64,000 nt of DNA from contig NZ_FNZM01000004.1 in the NCBI RefSeq assembly GCF_900109265.1, positions 186,001-250,000 on the forward strand, in the 5' to 3' direction. The translations under genes were made by a program, and so were the position numbers. The notes beneath the pieces are model-generated. The model saw only the letters and a list, made by a program, of their open reading frames with translations, was not told where the DNA came from and ran no database searches. Each line of letters opens with the position of its first letter. Position 1 is the first letter of the stretch. Source of the stretch: Paraburkholderia tropica. Lineage in GTDB: Bacteria > Pseudomonadota > Gammaproteobacteria > Burkholderiales > Burkholderiaceae. Shown here piece after piece: positions 57,220-64,000 of the stretch.

Positions 57220-57513
57220 TCACTTCATGATGACCGGCGGCGAATACGAGCTGGCCGAACCGCTTTGCGAGGTGCCATCGGTCGAAGGACCGTAGCCGCT
57301 GCGTGCGGCGAGGCGGGCCTGCGCGGCGCGGTAATCTTCAGGATAGTAAGGAGACACGACGTTCGGTCTCCAACCCACCGATTCCAGCTGTTTCAGCTCA
57401 TTGCGCACCTGTGCGCGCGTGACGGGGCCGTTTTCCGGCTGCGATTGGGCGAACGACACAGCGGGCACCGCCAGCACGGCGGCCAGCGCAACAGCCTTGA
57501 GAAGCGACTTCAT
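57220..57513 (-). CDS. DUF4148 periplasmic protein
   Basis: A 97-residue exported protein of the DUF4148 family, found mainly in Burkholderiales and often in many copies. The signal peptide is MKSLLKAVALAAVLAVPAVS with cleavage near FAQ. The mature domain has PVTRAQVRNELKQLESVGWR and YYPEDYRAAQARLAA, then a Ser/Gly-rich tail. The ATG at 57513 has GGAGG seven bases upstream. Function is unknown. Confidence 0.92.
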   Translation of the reverse strand: MKSLLKAVALAAVLAVPAVSFAQSQPENGPVTRAQVRNELKQLESVGWRPNVVSPYYPEDYRAAQARLAARSGYGPSTDGTSQSGSASSYSPPVIMK

Positions 57514-57816
57514 GACATAACCTCCGGTAACTTGACTTGTCGGTGCAGCGCTCGCTGCGAACCGTTATTGACAAGTCTAGAAAGTCCGGGCTCCAAGATA
57601 AATGTCAGCCAAACGAATTCACTGTTTTCGTGACTCGTATAATCGCGCGCCGATTTTTATCCCTGTTCGCATGATGGGAATGCGCTTCGTTTGTTAAGAC
57701 ATAAGCTTTTTCCCTTATGGAATAAGGCGCGGCGGGCAATCATCGCTCACCCACGCGAGTCGGCTCTGGTGCATCATAGCCACTCCGACTCGTCGAAGTG
57801 CAAGGAGGAGACAGCG
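57514..57816. other. Divergent intergenic region DUF4148 gene / selenium-binding protein gene
   Basis: These 303 bases hold the promoters of the two divergent genes. No gene and no strong dyad is seen. An open frame runs in from 57691 to the start at 57817 without a ribosome binding site of its own. Confidence 0.5.
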
Positions 57817-59211
57817 ATGGCAACGTGGAAACCGGACCCGACGTTTTACCCTTCGGCCCGTCTTGCCGCCGACGCGGCCCCCGAAAAGCTCGCGTGGGTC
57901 GCGAGTTTCGACCCTACTGGCGCGGTGCCGGACTCGCTCGACGTGGTCGATCTCGATCCTGCTTCGGCGGAATTCGGCCGCATCGTCCATCGTCTCGCGA
58001 TGCCCCATACCGGCGACGAGCTACATCACTTCGGCTGGAATGCGTGCAGTTCGTGCCTGTGCCCGAACGCGCCGCACGCGCATACGGAGCGCCGTTATCT
58101 CGTCGTGCCGGGATTGCGATCGTCGCGTATTCATATTGTCGATACGAAACCCGATCCGCGTCGGCCGCATATCGTGCGCGTTCACGAGCCGGAGAGCGTC
58201 GCGCAACGTGCGGGCTACACGCGCCCTCATACGGTGCATTGCGGGCCGGATGGCATTTATGTCACCGCGCTCGCCAATGCTCACGGCGAAGCGCCCGGCG
58301 GCATCTTCCTGATGGATCACGAGAGCTTCGACATTCTCGGCCAGTGGGAAATCGAACGCGGCCCGCAGGAACTGGCGTACGACGGCTGGTGGCATCTGGG
58401 CTTCGACACGGTCGTGACGAGCGAATGGGGTCTGCCCGCGAACTTCGAAAACGGCCTCGTGCCCGAAGTGTTGCTGGGCGGTCAATACGGTCACCGCCTG
58501 CACTTCTGGGACCTGCACACGCGGCGGCACAAGCAGACGCTCGACTTCGGCGCGGAGAATCAGCTCGTCTTCGAACTGCGGCCCGCGCACGATCCCACGC
58601 GCCCGTATGGCTTCGTCAATTCCGTGATCAGCCTGAAGGATCTTTCGGCCTCGATCTGGCAGTGGTATCTCGACGGCGATCAATGGGCGGCGCGCAAAAT
58701 CATCGAGATTCCTGCCGAGCCCGCCGATCCGGAACTGCTGCCGCCGATGCTCAAGGGCTTCGCCGCCGTGCCGCCGCTCGTGACCGATATCGCGCTGTCG
58801 CTCGACGACCGCTTTCTCTACGTGGCGTGCTGGGGAACCGGCGATCTGCGGCAATACGATGTTTCGGACCCCGAACATCCCAAACTGACTGGCAGCGTGC
58901 GGATCGGCGGCATCGTTTCGCGCGCGACGCATCCGCTCGCGGGCGGACGTGCGCTAAACGGCGGCCCGCAGATGGTCGAAGTGAGCCGCGACGGGCGGCG
59001 CGTCTATTTCACCAATTCGCTGTATGGCGCGATTGACGGCCAGTTTTATCCCGAGGGAATCGACGGATGGATGGTGAAGCTCGACGCCGGTCCGGACGGC
59101 GGCCTCGCCTTCGACGAGCGCTTTTTCGTGCAATGGCCCAAGACGCATCGACCGCATCAGATCCGGCTGGAAGGCGGCGATTGTTCGTCGGACTCGTATT
59201 GCTACCCGTGA
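57817..59211 (+). CDS. Selenium-binding protein family (SBP56/methanethiol oxidase homologue)
   Basis: A 464-residue protein of the SELENBP1/MtoX family. Known members oxidise methanethiol to formaldehyde, H2S and H2O2 and need copper. It has the conserved HHFGWNACSSCLCPNAPHAH (Cys77, Cys80 and several His), RPHTVHCGPDGIYVTALANA, and TSEWGLPANFENG, then WGTGDLRQYDVSDPEHPKL and YPEGIDGWMVKLD. The ATG at 57817 has AAGGAGGAG six bases upstream; no signal peptide is present, unlike secreted MtoX. A membrane protein gene follows 12 bases on. Methanethiol oxidation here is an inference. Confidence 0.92.
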   Translation: MATWKPDPTFYPSARLAADAAPEKLAWVASFDPTGAVPDSLDVVDLDPASAEFGRIVHRLAMPHTGDELHHFGWNACSSCLCPNAPHAHTERRYLVVPGLRSSRIHIVDTKPDPRRPHIVRVHEPESVAQRAGYTRPHTVHCGPDGIYVTALANAHGEAPGGIFLMDHESFDILGQWEIERGPQELAYDGWWHLGFDTVVTSEWGLPANFENGLVPEVLLGGQYGHRLHFWDLHTRRHKQTLDFGAENQLVFELRPAHDPTRPYGFVNSVISLKDLSASIWQWYLDGDQWAARKIIEIPAEPADPELLPPMLKGFAAVPPLVTDIALSLDDRFLYVACWGTGDLRQYDVSDPEHPKLTGSVRIGGIVSRATHPLAGGRALNGGPQMVEVSRDGRRVYFTNSLYGAIDGQFYPEGIDGWMVKLDAGPDGGLAFDERFFVQWPKTHRPHQIRLEGGDCSSDSYCYP

Positions 59212-59223
59212 GCGTGCGGTGCG

Positions 59224-59868
59224 ATGAACGGCATCTTCGGCGGCTTTGACGCGCACTGGGCGGCGTGGAGCGCCGTGGTGGGCAGCGGCGTCTTTCACGG
59301 CGCGAATCCGGCGATGGGCTGGCTGTTCGCGACGGCGCTGGGCCTGCAACGGCGCAATCGCGGCGCGCTGTTGATGGCGCTCCCGCCGATCGCGCTCGGG
59401 CATGCGGCTTCCGTGCTGCTGTTCACGAGTTCGATTGCGCTGCTCGGCGCGTGGGTGCCGCGTCTCGCGCAAGGCGGCCTGCATTGGGTGCTGGGCGCGC
59501 TGCTGATCGGCTGGGCGATCTGGCAGCATATGTACGGGCATCGGCATCGCGCGCGCGTGGGCATGACCGTGAGATTTCTCGGCCTCGCGGCATGGTCCGC
59601 GTTGATGGCGACGCTGCACGGCGCGGGTCTCATGCTCATGCCCGCGATGTTGCCGTTGTGTGGCGCGGGCGGCGTCAATCCGTTGGCCGTGTCGTTTGGC
59701 TTCACCGCGCTGCATACGCTCGTCACGCTCGCGACGACGGCGGTCATCGCACTCGTCGCTTATGAATACGTGGGGCTGGGAATACTAAAGCGCGGCTGGA
59801 TTAACTTCGACTGGTTATGGCGCGGCGCACTGGTCGCGACAGGGACGTTGGTGATGGCGACGGGATGA
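59224..59868 (+). CDS. Polytopic membrane protein linked to selenium-binding protein gene
   Basis: A 214-residue protein with six or so membrane segments and no family I can name with confidence. Four histidines sit in or near the segments (SGVFHGANPAMG, IALGHAASVLL, MATLHGAGLML, TALHTLVTLA), which suggests metal binding or transport. It begins 12 bases after the SBP gene and is surely co-transcribed. Since SBP56/MtoX enzymes need copper, a role in metal supply or sulfur-compound movement is possible. This is inference from context. Confidence 0.8.
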   Translation: MNGIFGGFDAHWAAWSAVVGSGVFHGANPAMGWLFATALGLQRRNRGALLMALPPIALGHAASVLLFTSSIALLGAWVPRLAQGGLHWVLGALLIGWAIWQHMYGHRHRARVGMTVRFLGLAAWSALMATLHGAGLMLMPAMLPLCGAGGVNPLAVSFGFTALHTLVTLATTAVIALVAYEYVGLGILKRGWINFDWLWRGALVATGTLVMATG

Positions 59869-59950
59869 GCGAATGGGAATGCAGCGAAGGATGCCCCGAA
59901 GCATGCCTCACCAATTTTTGCAGCACCCTTATGGCGCAAACATCCCACCT

Positions 59951-60823
59951 TCATTCCCCCGCCGGAAAATCCGTCGCCAGTCCCGCCTCGCGCCACGTTT
60001 CGATATCGGCGAGCGCGGCGCGCAAACGCGCCGCCACCGCGTCCACGCCGAACGCGCCGAGCACGAAGTGACGCGGCGGCGACTCCACTTCCGCGATGCG
60101 GATAATCGCCTGCGCGGCGCGCGCCGGATCGCCCGGCTGATGGCCGCTGCCTTCGGCCGTGCGCTGCATGCGCGCGCCCGCGGTTTCCGCGTAATCGGCA
60201 ATTCGATTCGGCGTCTGCACGAGCGAGCGCCCCGCCCATTCGGTGCGGAACGGTCCCGGCTCCACGCAGGTCACCTTGATGCCGAGCGGCTCCGCCTCCG
60301 CGAGCAAGGCGTCGGAGAAGCCCTCTACGGCGTGCTTGCTGGCCGCGTAATAGCCCGACCCCGGAAAGCCCGCGAGCCCCGCCACCGACGTAATGTTGAT
60401 CACGTGCCCGCGTTTCTGCTCGCGCATGACCGGCAGCACCGCGCGCGTCAGCGCAAACAGACCGAACACATTTGCATCGAATTGCGCGCGAATCTGAGTC
60501 TCTTCACCTTCTTCAATCGAGCTTTGATAACCATAACCCGCGTTATTCACGAGCACGTCGATCGCGCCAAAACGTTCTCGCGCCTGCGCAACGGCAGCAG
60601 CAATCTGCGCCGGATCGGTCACGTCCAGCGAGACACACAGCAAACGCTCGCCCGCCTCGGGCGCGAGATCGTCGAGCGCGGCCTTGTTGCGTGCGGTCGC
60701 GATGCAGCGCCAGCCGCGCGCGAGCACGGCGCGCGCGAACTCGCGGCCGAAGCCGATCGAGCAGCCGGTGATGAACCAGACGGGTGTTGCGTTCGGGAAA
60801 GCATTCGAAGAATTCGCCGACAT
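59951..60823 (-). CDS. Short-chain dehydrogenase/reductase
   Basis: Classical SDR of 290 residues. It has the cofactor motif FITGCSIGFGREFARAVL, NNAG in DVLVNNAGYGYQSS, the active-site Ser in NITSVAGLAG and the YxxxK pair in GYYAASKHAVEG. The ATG at 60823 has GAGG nine bases upstream; open frame further upstream is the divergent promoter region. No substrate can be read. It is convergent to the membrane-protein gene and divergent from the nitroreductase-like gene. Confidence 0.92.
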   Translation of the reverse strand: MSANSSNAFPNATPVWFITGCSIGFGREFARAVLARGWRCIATARNKAALDDLAPEAGERLLCVSLDVTDPAQIAAAVAQARERFGAIDVLVNNAGYGYQSSIEEGEETQIRAQFDANVFGLFALTRAVLPVMREQKRGHVINITSVAGLAGFPGSGYYAASKHAVEGFSDALLAEAEPLGIKVTCVEPGPFRTEWAGRSLVQTPNRIADYAETAGARMQRTAEGSGHQPGDPARAAQAIIRIAEVESPPRHFVLGAFGVDAVAARLRAALADIETWREAGLATDFPAGE

Positions 60824-61100
60824 AACAGAGCCTCGCAGACGTTGACACTGCACGTGAACGCGCGCCAGCTCAGCGCGCGAAAGGCAATCGGAAGGCGTGC
60901 GCGGCCGGGCGGAAGGTCGAATGCCGCGGCGCGTGCGCGCAATGATGATAACGGCAACGCGCCGACTGTGCAGAGCGCAGCGCGCATGCCACCCACTCGC
61001 CCCCCAGCGCCAAATCGCGAGGCCATGTACCATACGGCGCTCGCGCCCACGCGCCCCGCTTAACCCGTCTGCATTCAACGTATTCGCCGGAGTCAAACCG

Positions 61101-61949
61101 ATGTCCACCCTCAGCACGCCCGAGACCGCCGCCCAGAACGCCACCGAAGCACTCGACGCGCGTTACGGCACGCCCTGGAACGCGCCGCTGCCCGCCTGGA
61201 ACGCCACGCTCGACACGCTGCTCGCGCATCGTTCAGTCCGCAATTACGCCCAAAAGCCGCTGCCCGAAGGCACGCTGGAAACGCTGATCGCCGCAGCGCA
61301 GTCGGCCTCCACGTCATCGAATCTGCAAACGTGGAGCGTCGTCGCTGTCGAGGACCCGGAACGCAAGGCGCGTCTGTCGAAGCTCGCCGCCGACCAGTCG
61401 CAGGTCCGCGAAGCGCCGCTCTTTCTCGTCTGGCTCGCCGACCTCAACCGTCTGGAAGCCGCCGCGCAACGCACGTCCGCGAGCGCCGAAGGTCTGCACT
61501 ATATGGAAACGCTGCTGGTCGGCGTGATCGATGCCGCCCTCGCCGCGCAGAACGCCGTGGTCGCGCTCGAATCGCTCGGCCTGAGCTCGGTGTATATCGG
61601 TGCGATCCGCAATCAGCCCGAACAGGTCGCCGCCGAACTCGGTTTGCCGCCGCGCGTGATGCCCGTGTTCGGCCTCTGTGTGGGCTACGCGGACGAGTCG
61701 CGCCCGGCGCAGGTCAAGCCGCGTCTGCCGCAAAGCGTGGTGCTGCATCGCGAGCAATACGACGCGCCGACGCAAACCGAAGGCATCGCGCAATACGATG
61801 AAGTGATGGGCGCGTTCCAGACCGCGCAAGGCCTCAGCGCTGCCGGCTGGACCTCGCGTTCGCTCGCGCGCTGGCGTAGCCGCGAGTCGTTGCATGGCCG
61901 CGACCGTCTGCGCGACGCCCTCCAGGCGCTCGGCTTCGAACTGCGTTAA
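61101..61949 (+). CDS. NADPH-dependent oxidoreductase, nitroreductase family (NfsA/FRP-like)
   Basis: FMN flavoprotein of 282 residues, likely a dimer. The FMN phosphate-binding RSVRNY is at residues 44-49, followed by AAAQSASTSSNLQTWSVVAV. Later motifs are LVGVIDAALAAQNAVVALES, LGLSSVYIGAIRNQPEQVAA and VMPVFGLCVGYADES, the pattern of the NfsA/Frp group. Likely substrates are quinones, nitroaromatics or flavins. The ATG at 61101 lies in CCGGAGTCAAACCG ATG, with GGAG upstream. Confidence 0.92.
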   Translation: MSTLSTPETAAQNATEALDARYGTPWNAPLPAWNATLDTLLAHRSVRNYAQKPLPEGTLETLIAAAQSASTSSNLQTWSVVAVEDPERKARLSKLAADQSQVREAPLFLVWLADLNRLEAAAQRTSASAEGLHYMETLLVGVIDAALAAQNAVVALESLGLSSVYIGAIRNQPEQVAAELGLPPRVMPVFGLCVGYADESRPAQVKPRLPQSVVLHREQYDAPTQTEGIAQYDEVMGAFQTAQGLSAAGWTSRSLARWRSRESLHGRDRLRDALQALGFELR

Positions 61950-62019
61950 GCCGCGCTGCGCGGACGACCGTGCTGAAATCATCAGCATACCGAAGCATTT
62001 GAATGAAGGAGCCAGGAAG

Positions 62020-62931
62020 ATGAAAGTCGCCATCATGGGTGCGGGCGCGGTCGGCTGCTATTACGGCGGCATGCTTGCGCGCGCGGGACACGACGTCGTG
62101 CTGATCGGCCGCGAGCAGCACGTCGAAGTGATCGCGCGCGAAGGTTTGCATCTGGAAACACAGACCTTCGACGAGCGCATCGGCGCGCCGCATCTGCGCG
62201 CCAGCACGCGCGCCGATGCGGTGGCGGGCGCGCAACTCGTACTGTTCTGCGTGAAGTCGCCCGATACGGAAAGCGCGGGCGAGTCGATCAAACCGCATCT
62301 CGGCGCGGACACGCTGGTGCTCACGCTGCAGAACGGCGTCGATAACGCCGAGCGTTTGCGCACGGTGATCGCGCAGGACGTCGCCGCCGCCGTCGTGTAT
62401 GTGGCGACCGAAATGGCCGGCCCCGGCCATGTGCGCCATCATGGCCGCGGCGAACTCGTGATCGAGCCTTCGCGCAGCAGCGAAGCCATCGCGCAAACGT
62501 TGATCGCCGCCGACGTCCCCACCGAAATCTCGGCGAACGTACGCGGCGCGCTCTGGGCGAAGCTGATTCTGAATTGCGCGTACAACGCGCTCTCGGCGAT
62601 CACGCAATTGCCGTATGGACGCCTCGTGGAAGGCACGGGCGTGCGCGACGCGATGCACGACGTCGTCGAAGAATGCAAGGCCGTGGCGCATGCCGATGGC
62701 GTGACGCTGCCGCCCGATGTGGAAGCCGCGGTGCGCCGCATCGCCGAAACCATGCCGGGCCAGTTCTCCTCCACCGCGCAGGATCTTGCGCGCGGCAAGC
62801 GCAGCGAGATCGATCATCTGAACGGTCTGATCGTGCGGCGCGGCACGGCGCTCGGCGTGGCCACGCCCGCGAACCGCCTGCTTCACACGCTCGTCAAACT
62901 TATCGAGGACAAGGCGCACGGCGCGCTTTGA
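62020..62931 (+). CDS. panE: 2-dehydropantoate 2-reductase (ApbA/PanE family)
   Basis: NADPH-dependent ketopantoate reductase of 303 residues, a step of pantothenate and so CoA synthesis. The N-terminal Rossmann motif is MKVAIMGAGAVGCYYGGMLA, then FCVKSPDT and LTLQNGVDNAERL. The catalytic Lys lies in ALWAKLILNCAYNALSAITQ, and the C-terminal domain has KRSEIDHLNGLIVRRGTALG. A start with AGGA about six bases upstream is at 62020. Several paralogues of this family exist in Burkholderia, so another 2-keto acid may be the substrate. It lies 70 bases after the oxidoreductase gene. Confidence 0.88.
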   Translation: MKVAIMGAGAVGCYYGGMLARAGHDVVLIGREQHVEVIAREGLHLETQTFDERIGAPHLRASTRADAVAGAQLVLFCVKSPDTESAGESIKPHLGADTLVLTLQNGVDNAERLRTVIAQDVAAAVVYVATEMAGPGHVRHHGRGELVIEPSRSSEAIAQTLIAADVPTEISANVRGALWAKLILNCAYNALSAITQLPYGRLVEGTGVRDAMHDVVEECKAVAHADGVTLPPDVEAAVRRIAETMPGQFSSTAQDLARGKRSEIDHLNGLIVRRGTALGVATPANRLLHTLVKLIEDKAHGAL

Positions 62932-62962
62932 GTGTCCCGCTCACGTCCTCTGCGCGGCCGCA

Positions 62963-64000
62963 TCAGCCTGCGAACAAGCCAGGCGGCTGCGGCGGCAGCT
63001 TCACGCGAAAAATCGCGAAGCGCCCTTTGCGCGGATAGCCATTCGAAAAGTTCAATTCGTGCAGATGTGAATCCGCGAAATACAGATAATCGTTCTGAAG
63101 TGCGAATCCATCGGCCCATGACACCTTGCCGGGTTCATCGACGAGCGTGCGTTGAGTAAAGGCCGGCTTGCCGTTGCGCGCGACGAGCGTGAGCGCCACC
63201 ACCGTGCGCTTTTCGAGGTCGCCGCCGTAGAGCGTGCCGTCCGCGCCCATTAGCAGACCACCGGTGAGCGCGTAATCGCCGAGATATTGCACGCGCTTCG
63301 CGAGCGCTTGCGGCGAGAGCGATTCGTCGATGAGCGCTTCAATCGGCGCGCGCCAATAGTGATGATCGGTGAGCGGGCGGTAATAGAGCCAGTCGCGCTG
63401 CGGCGACAGCGCGATGCCGTCGGTTTGCAGCACGAGCACCTGGCCGTCGAGCTTGCGCGCCACGCGGTCGCCGAACATCAGATGCTGCTGCGGATCGGAC
63501 ACGCTGGACCGGTCGCCCGCGAGCACGAGGCGCGCGCGTCCATCGCTCAATCGCGCAACCACCACGCCGCCGCGATTGCCCGCGTTGCTGATGAACGCGT
63601 AGCCATGCTGCAGATCGATGCGCACGTCGTTGATCGAATCGGCGGGCGTGATGGCCGACTCGAACGTATACGTGCGCACAGGCGTGGCCTTGCCGATATC
63701 GAACTGCACGAGTTTGGGCGGTTGCAGGCGCTGATCGACCGAGGGCAGCGACGAATCGAGCACCCACAGGCGATCGCGCTCATCCACCCAGAGCGCCTGC
63801 GCGGAAATCCACTGACGCTCACCCGGGCGATTCGGCTGGTACGTGTTCCAGCGCGTGTCGGGAAACGGCAGCAGACTGCCGCTGCGCAGATCGACTTCGA
63901 CAACACTGAAACGCGAGCGATGCACCGAGGACGGCGCAGTCGCAAAGACGCGCCCCGCTTTCGACACACCAATACCGACGAGACGAAAATCGTCACCGAA
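62963..64000 (-). CDS. Yellow/major royal jelly protein-like beta-propeller protein, N-terminus cut by window edge
   Basis: The reverse strand stays open from 64000 to a stop at 62963, giving 345 residues; the start lies outside. It reads FGDDFRLVGIGVSKAGRVFA at the edge, the usual N-terminal blade of bacterial Yellow/MRJP proteins, so the GTG at 63967 is not the start. Further blades include WISAQALWVDERDRLWVLDS, DSINDVRIDLQHGYAFISNA and GDYALTGGLLMGADGTLYGG. Members are secreted six-bladed propellers with unknown ligands, often called L-dopachrome tautomerase-related. No partner gene is visible. Confidence 0.87.
   Translation of the reverse strand, partial: FGDDFRLVGIGVSKAGRVFATAPSSVHRSRFSVVEVDLRSGSLLPFPDTRWNTYQPNRPGERQWISAQALWVDERDRLWVLDSSLPSVDQRLQPPKLVQFDIGKATPVRTYTFESAITPADSINDVRIDLQHGYAFISNAGNRGGVVVARLSDGRARLVLAGDRSSVSDPQQHLMFGDRVARKLDGQVLVLQTDGIALSPQRDWLYYRPLTDHHYWRAPIEALIDESLSPQALAKRVQYLGDYALTGGLLMGADGTLYGGDLEKRTVVALTLVARNGKPAFTQRTLVDEPGKVSWADGFALQNDYLYFADSHLHELNFSNGYPRKGRFAIFRVKLPPQPPGLFAG

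Overview
The window is high-GC, densely coded DNA from a member of Burkholderia sensu lato. Contiguous cepacian gene clusters, a DUF4148 gene, a MarR-FUSC-DUF1656-HlyD-OMF pump operon and a LivJ-HMGF operon fit Paraburkholderia or Caballeronia best. The genus is inferred from gene content and synteny. No rRNA, tRNA, CRISPR array or intact insertion sequence was seen.

Left flank (1-3.6 kb): the start of an S53 serine-carboxyl peptidase gene cut by the window edge, an orphan BMP-type purine/nucleoside-binding protein, and a nucleoside deaminase.

Exopolysaccharide locus (3.6-31.5 kb): this is a cepacian-type bce locus. Read right to left it follows the published lettering: bceA (GDP-mannose supply), bceB (priming glucose transferase), bceC (UDP-glucose dehydrogenase), bceD (phosphatase), bceE (outer-membrane export), bceF (tyrosine autokinase), bceG, H, J, K (glycosyltransferases), bceI (polymerase/ligase). 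Then come bceM and bceN (GDP-rhamnose), bceO and bceS (acyltransferases), bceP (secreted beta-propeller of unknown role), bceQ (flippase), bceR (two fused glycosyltransferases) and galU/bceT. Nucleotide-sugar supply, priming, assembly, acylation, flipping, polymerisation and export are all present. A 504-bp AT-rich divergent region separates bceA from the bceB-K operon. A small 47-residue membrane protein gene and three copies of a 14-bp motif lie between galU and bceS.

Middle (31.5-37.3 kb): a protein with an IS4/5-transposase-like N-terminal domain but no catalytic half, a DUF2501 protein, a secreted hypothetical protein, a His-rich DUF4337 membrane protein and a LuxR-type regulator.

Transport (37.3-46.3 kb): a branched-chain amino-acid ABC operon (livJ-H-M-G-F) with a terminator-like hairpin between livJ and livH. 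A divergent three-gene ABC system of the PF04392 (TrpXYZ-like) type follows.

Right part (46.3-64 kb): a PaaI-like thioesterase, a class V aminotransferase, a methyltransferase and a HAD phosphatase. Next are a MarR-controlled aromatic-acid-type efflux operon and a TetR/SDR divergent pair with two palindromic operator candidates. The rest is a DUF4148 protein, a selenium-binding protein/methanethiol oxidase homologue with a membrane partner, another SDR, a nitroreductase-like oxidoreductase, a 2-dehydropantoate 2-reductase and a partial Yellow/MRJP-like protein at the edge.
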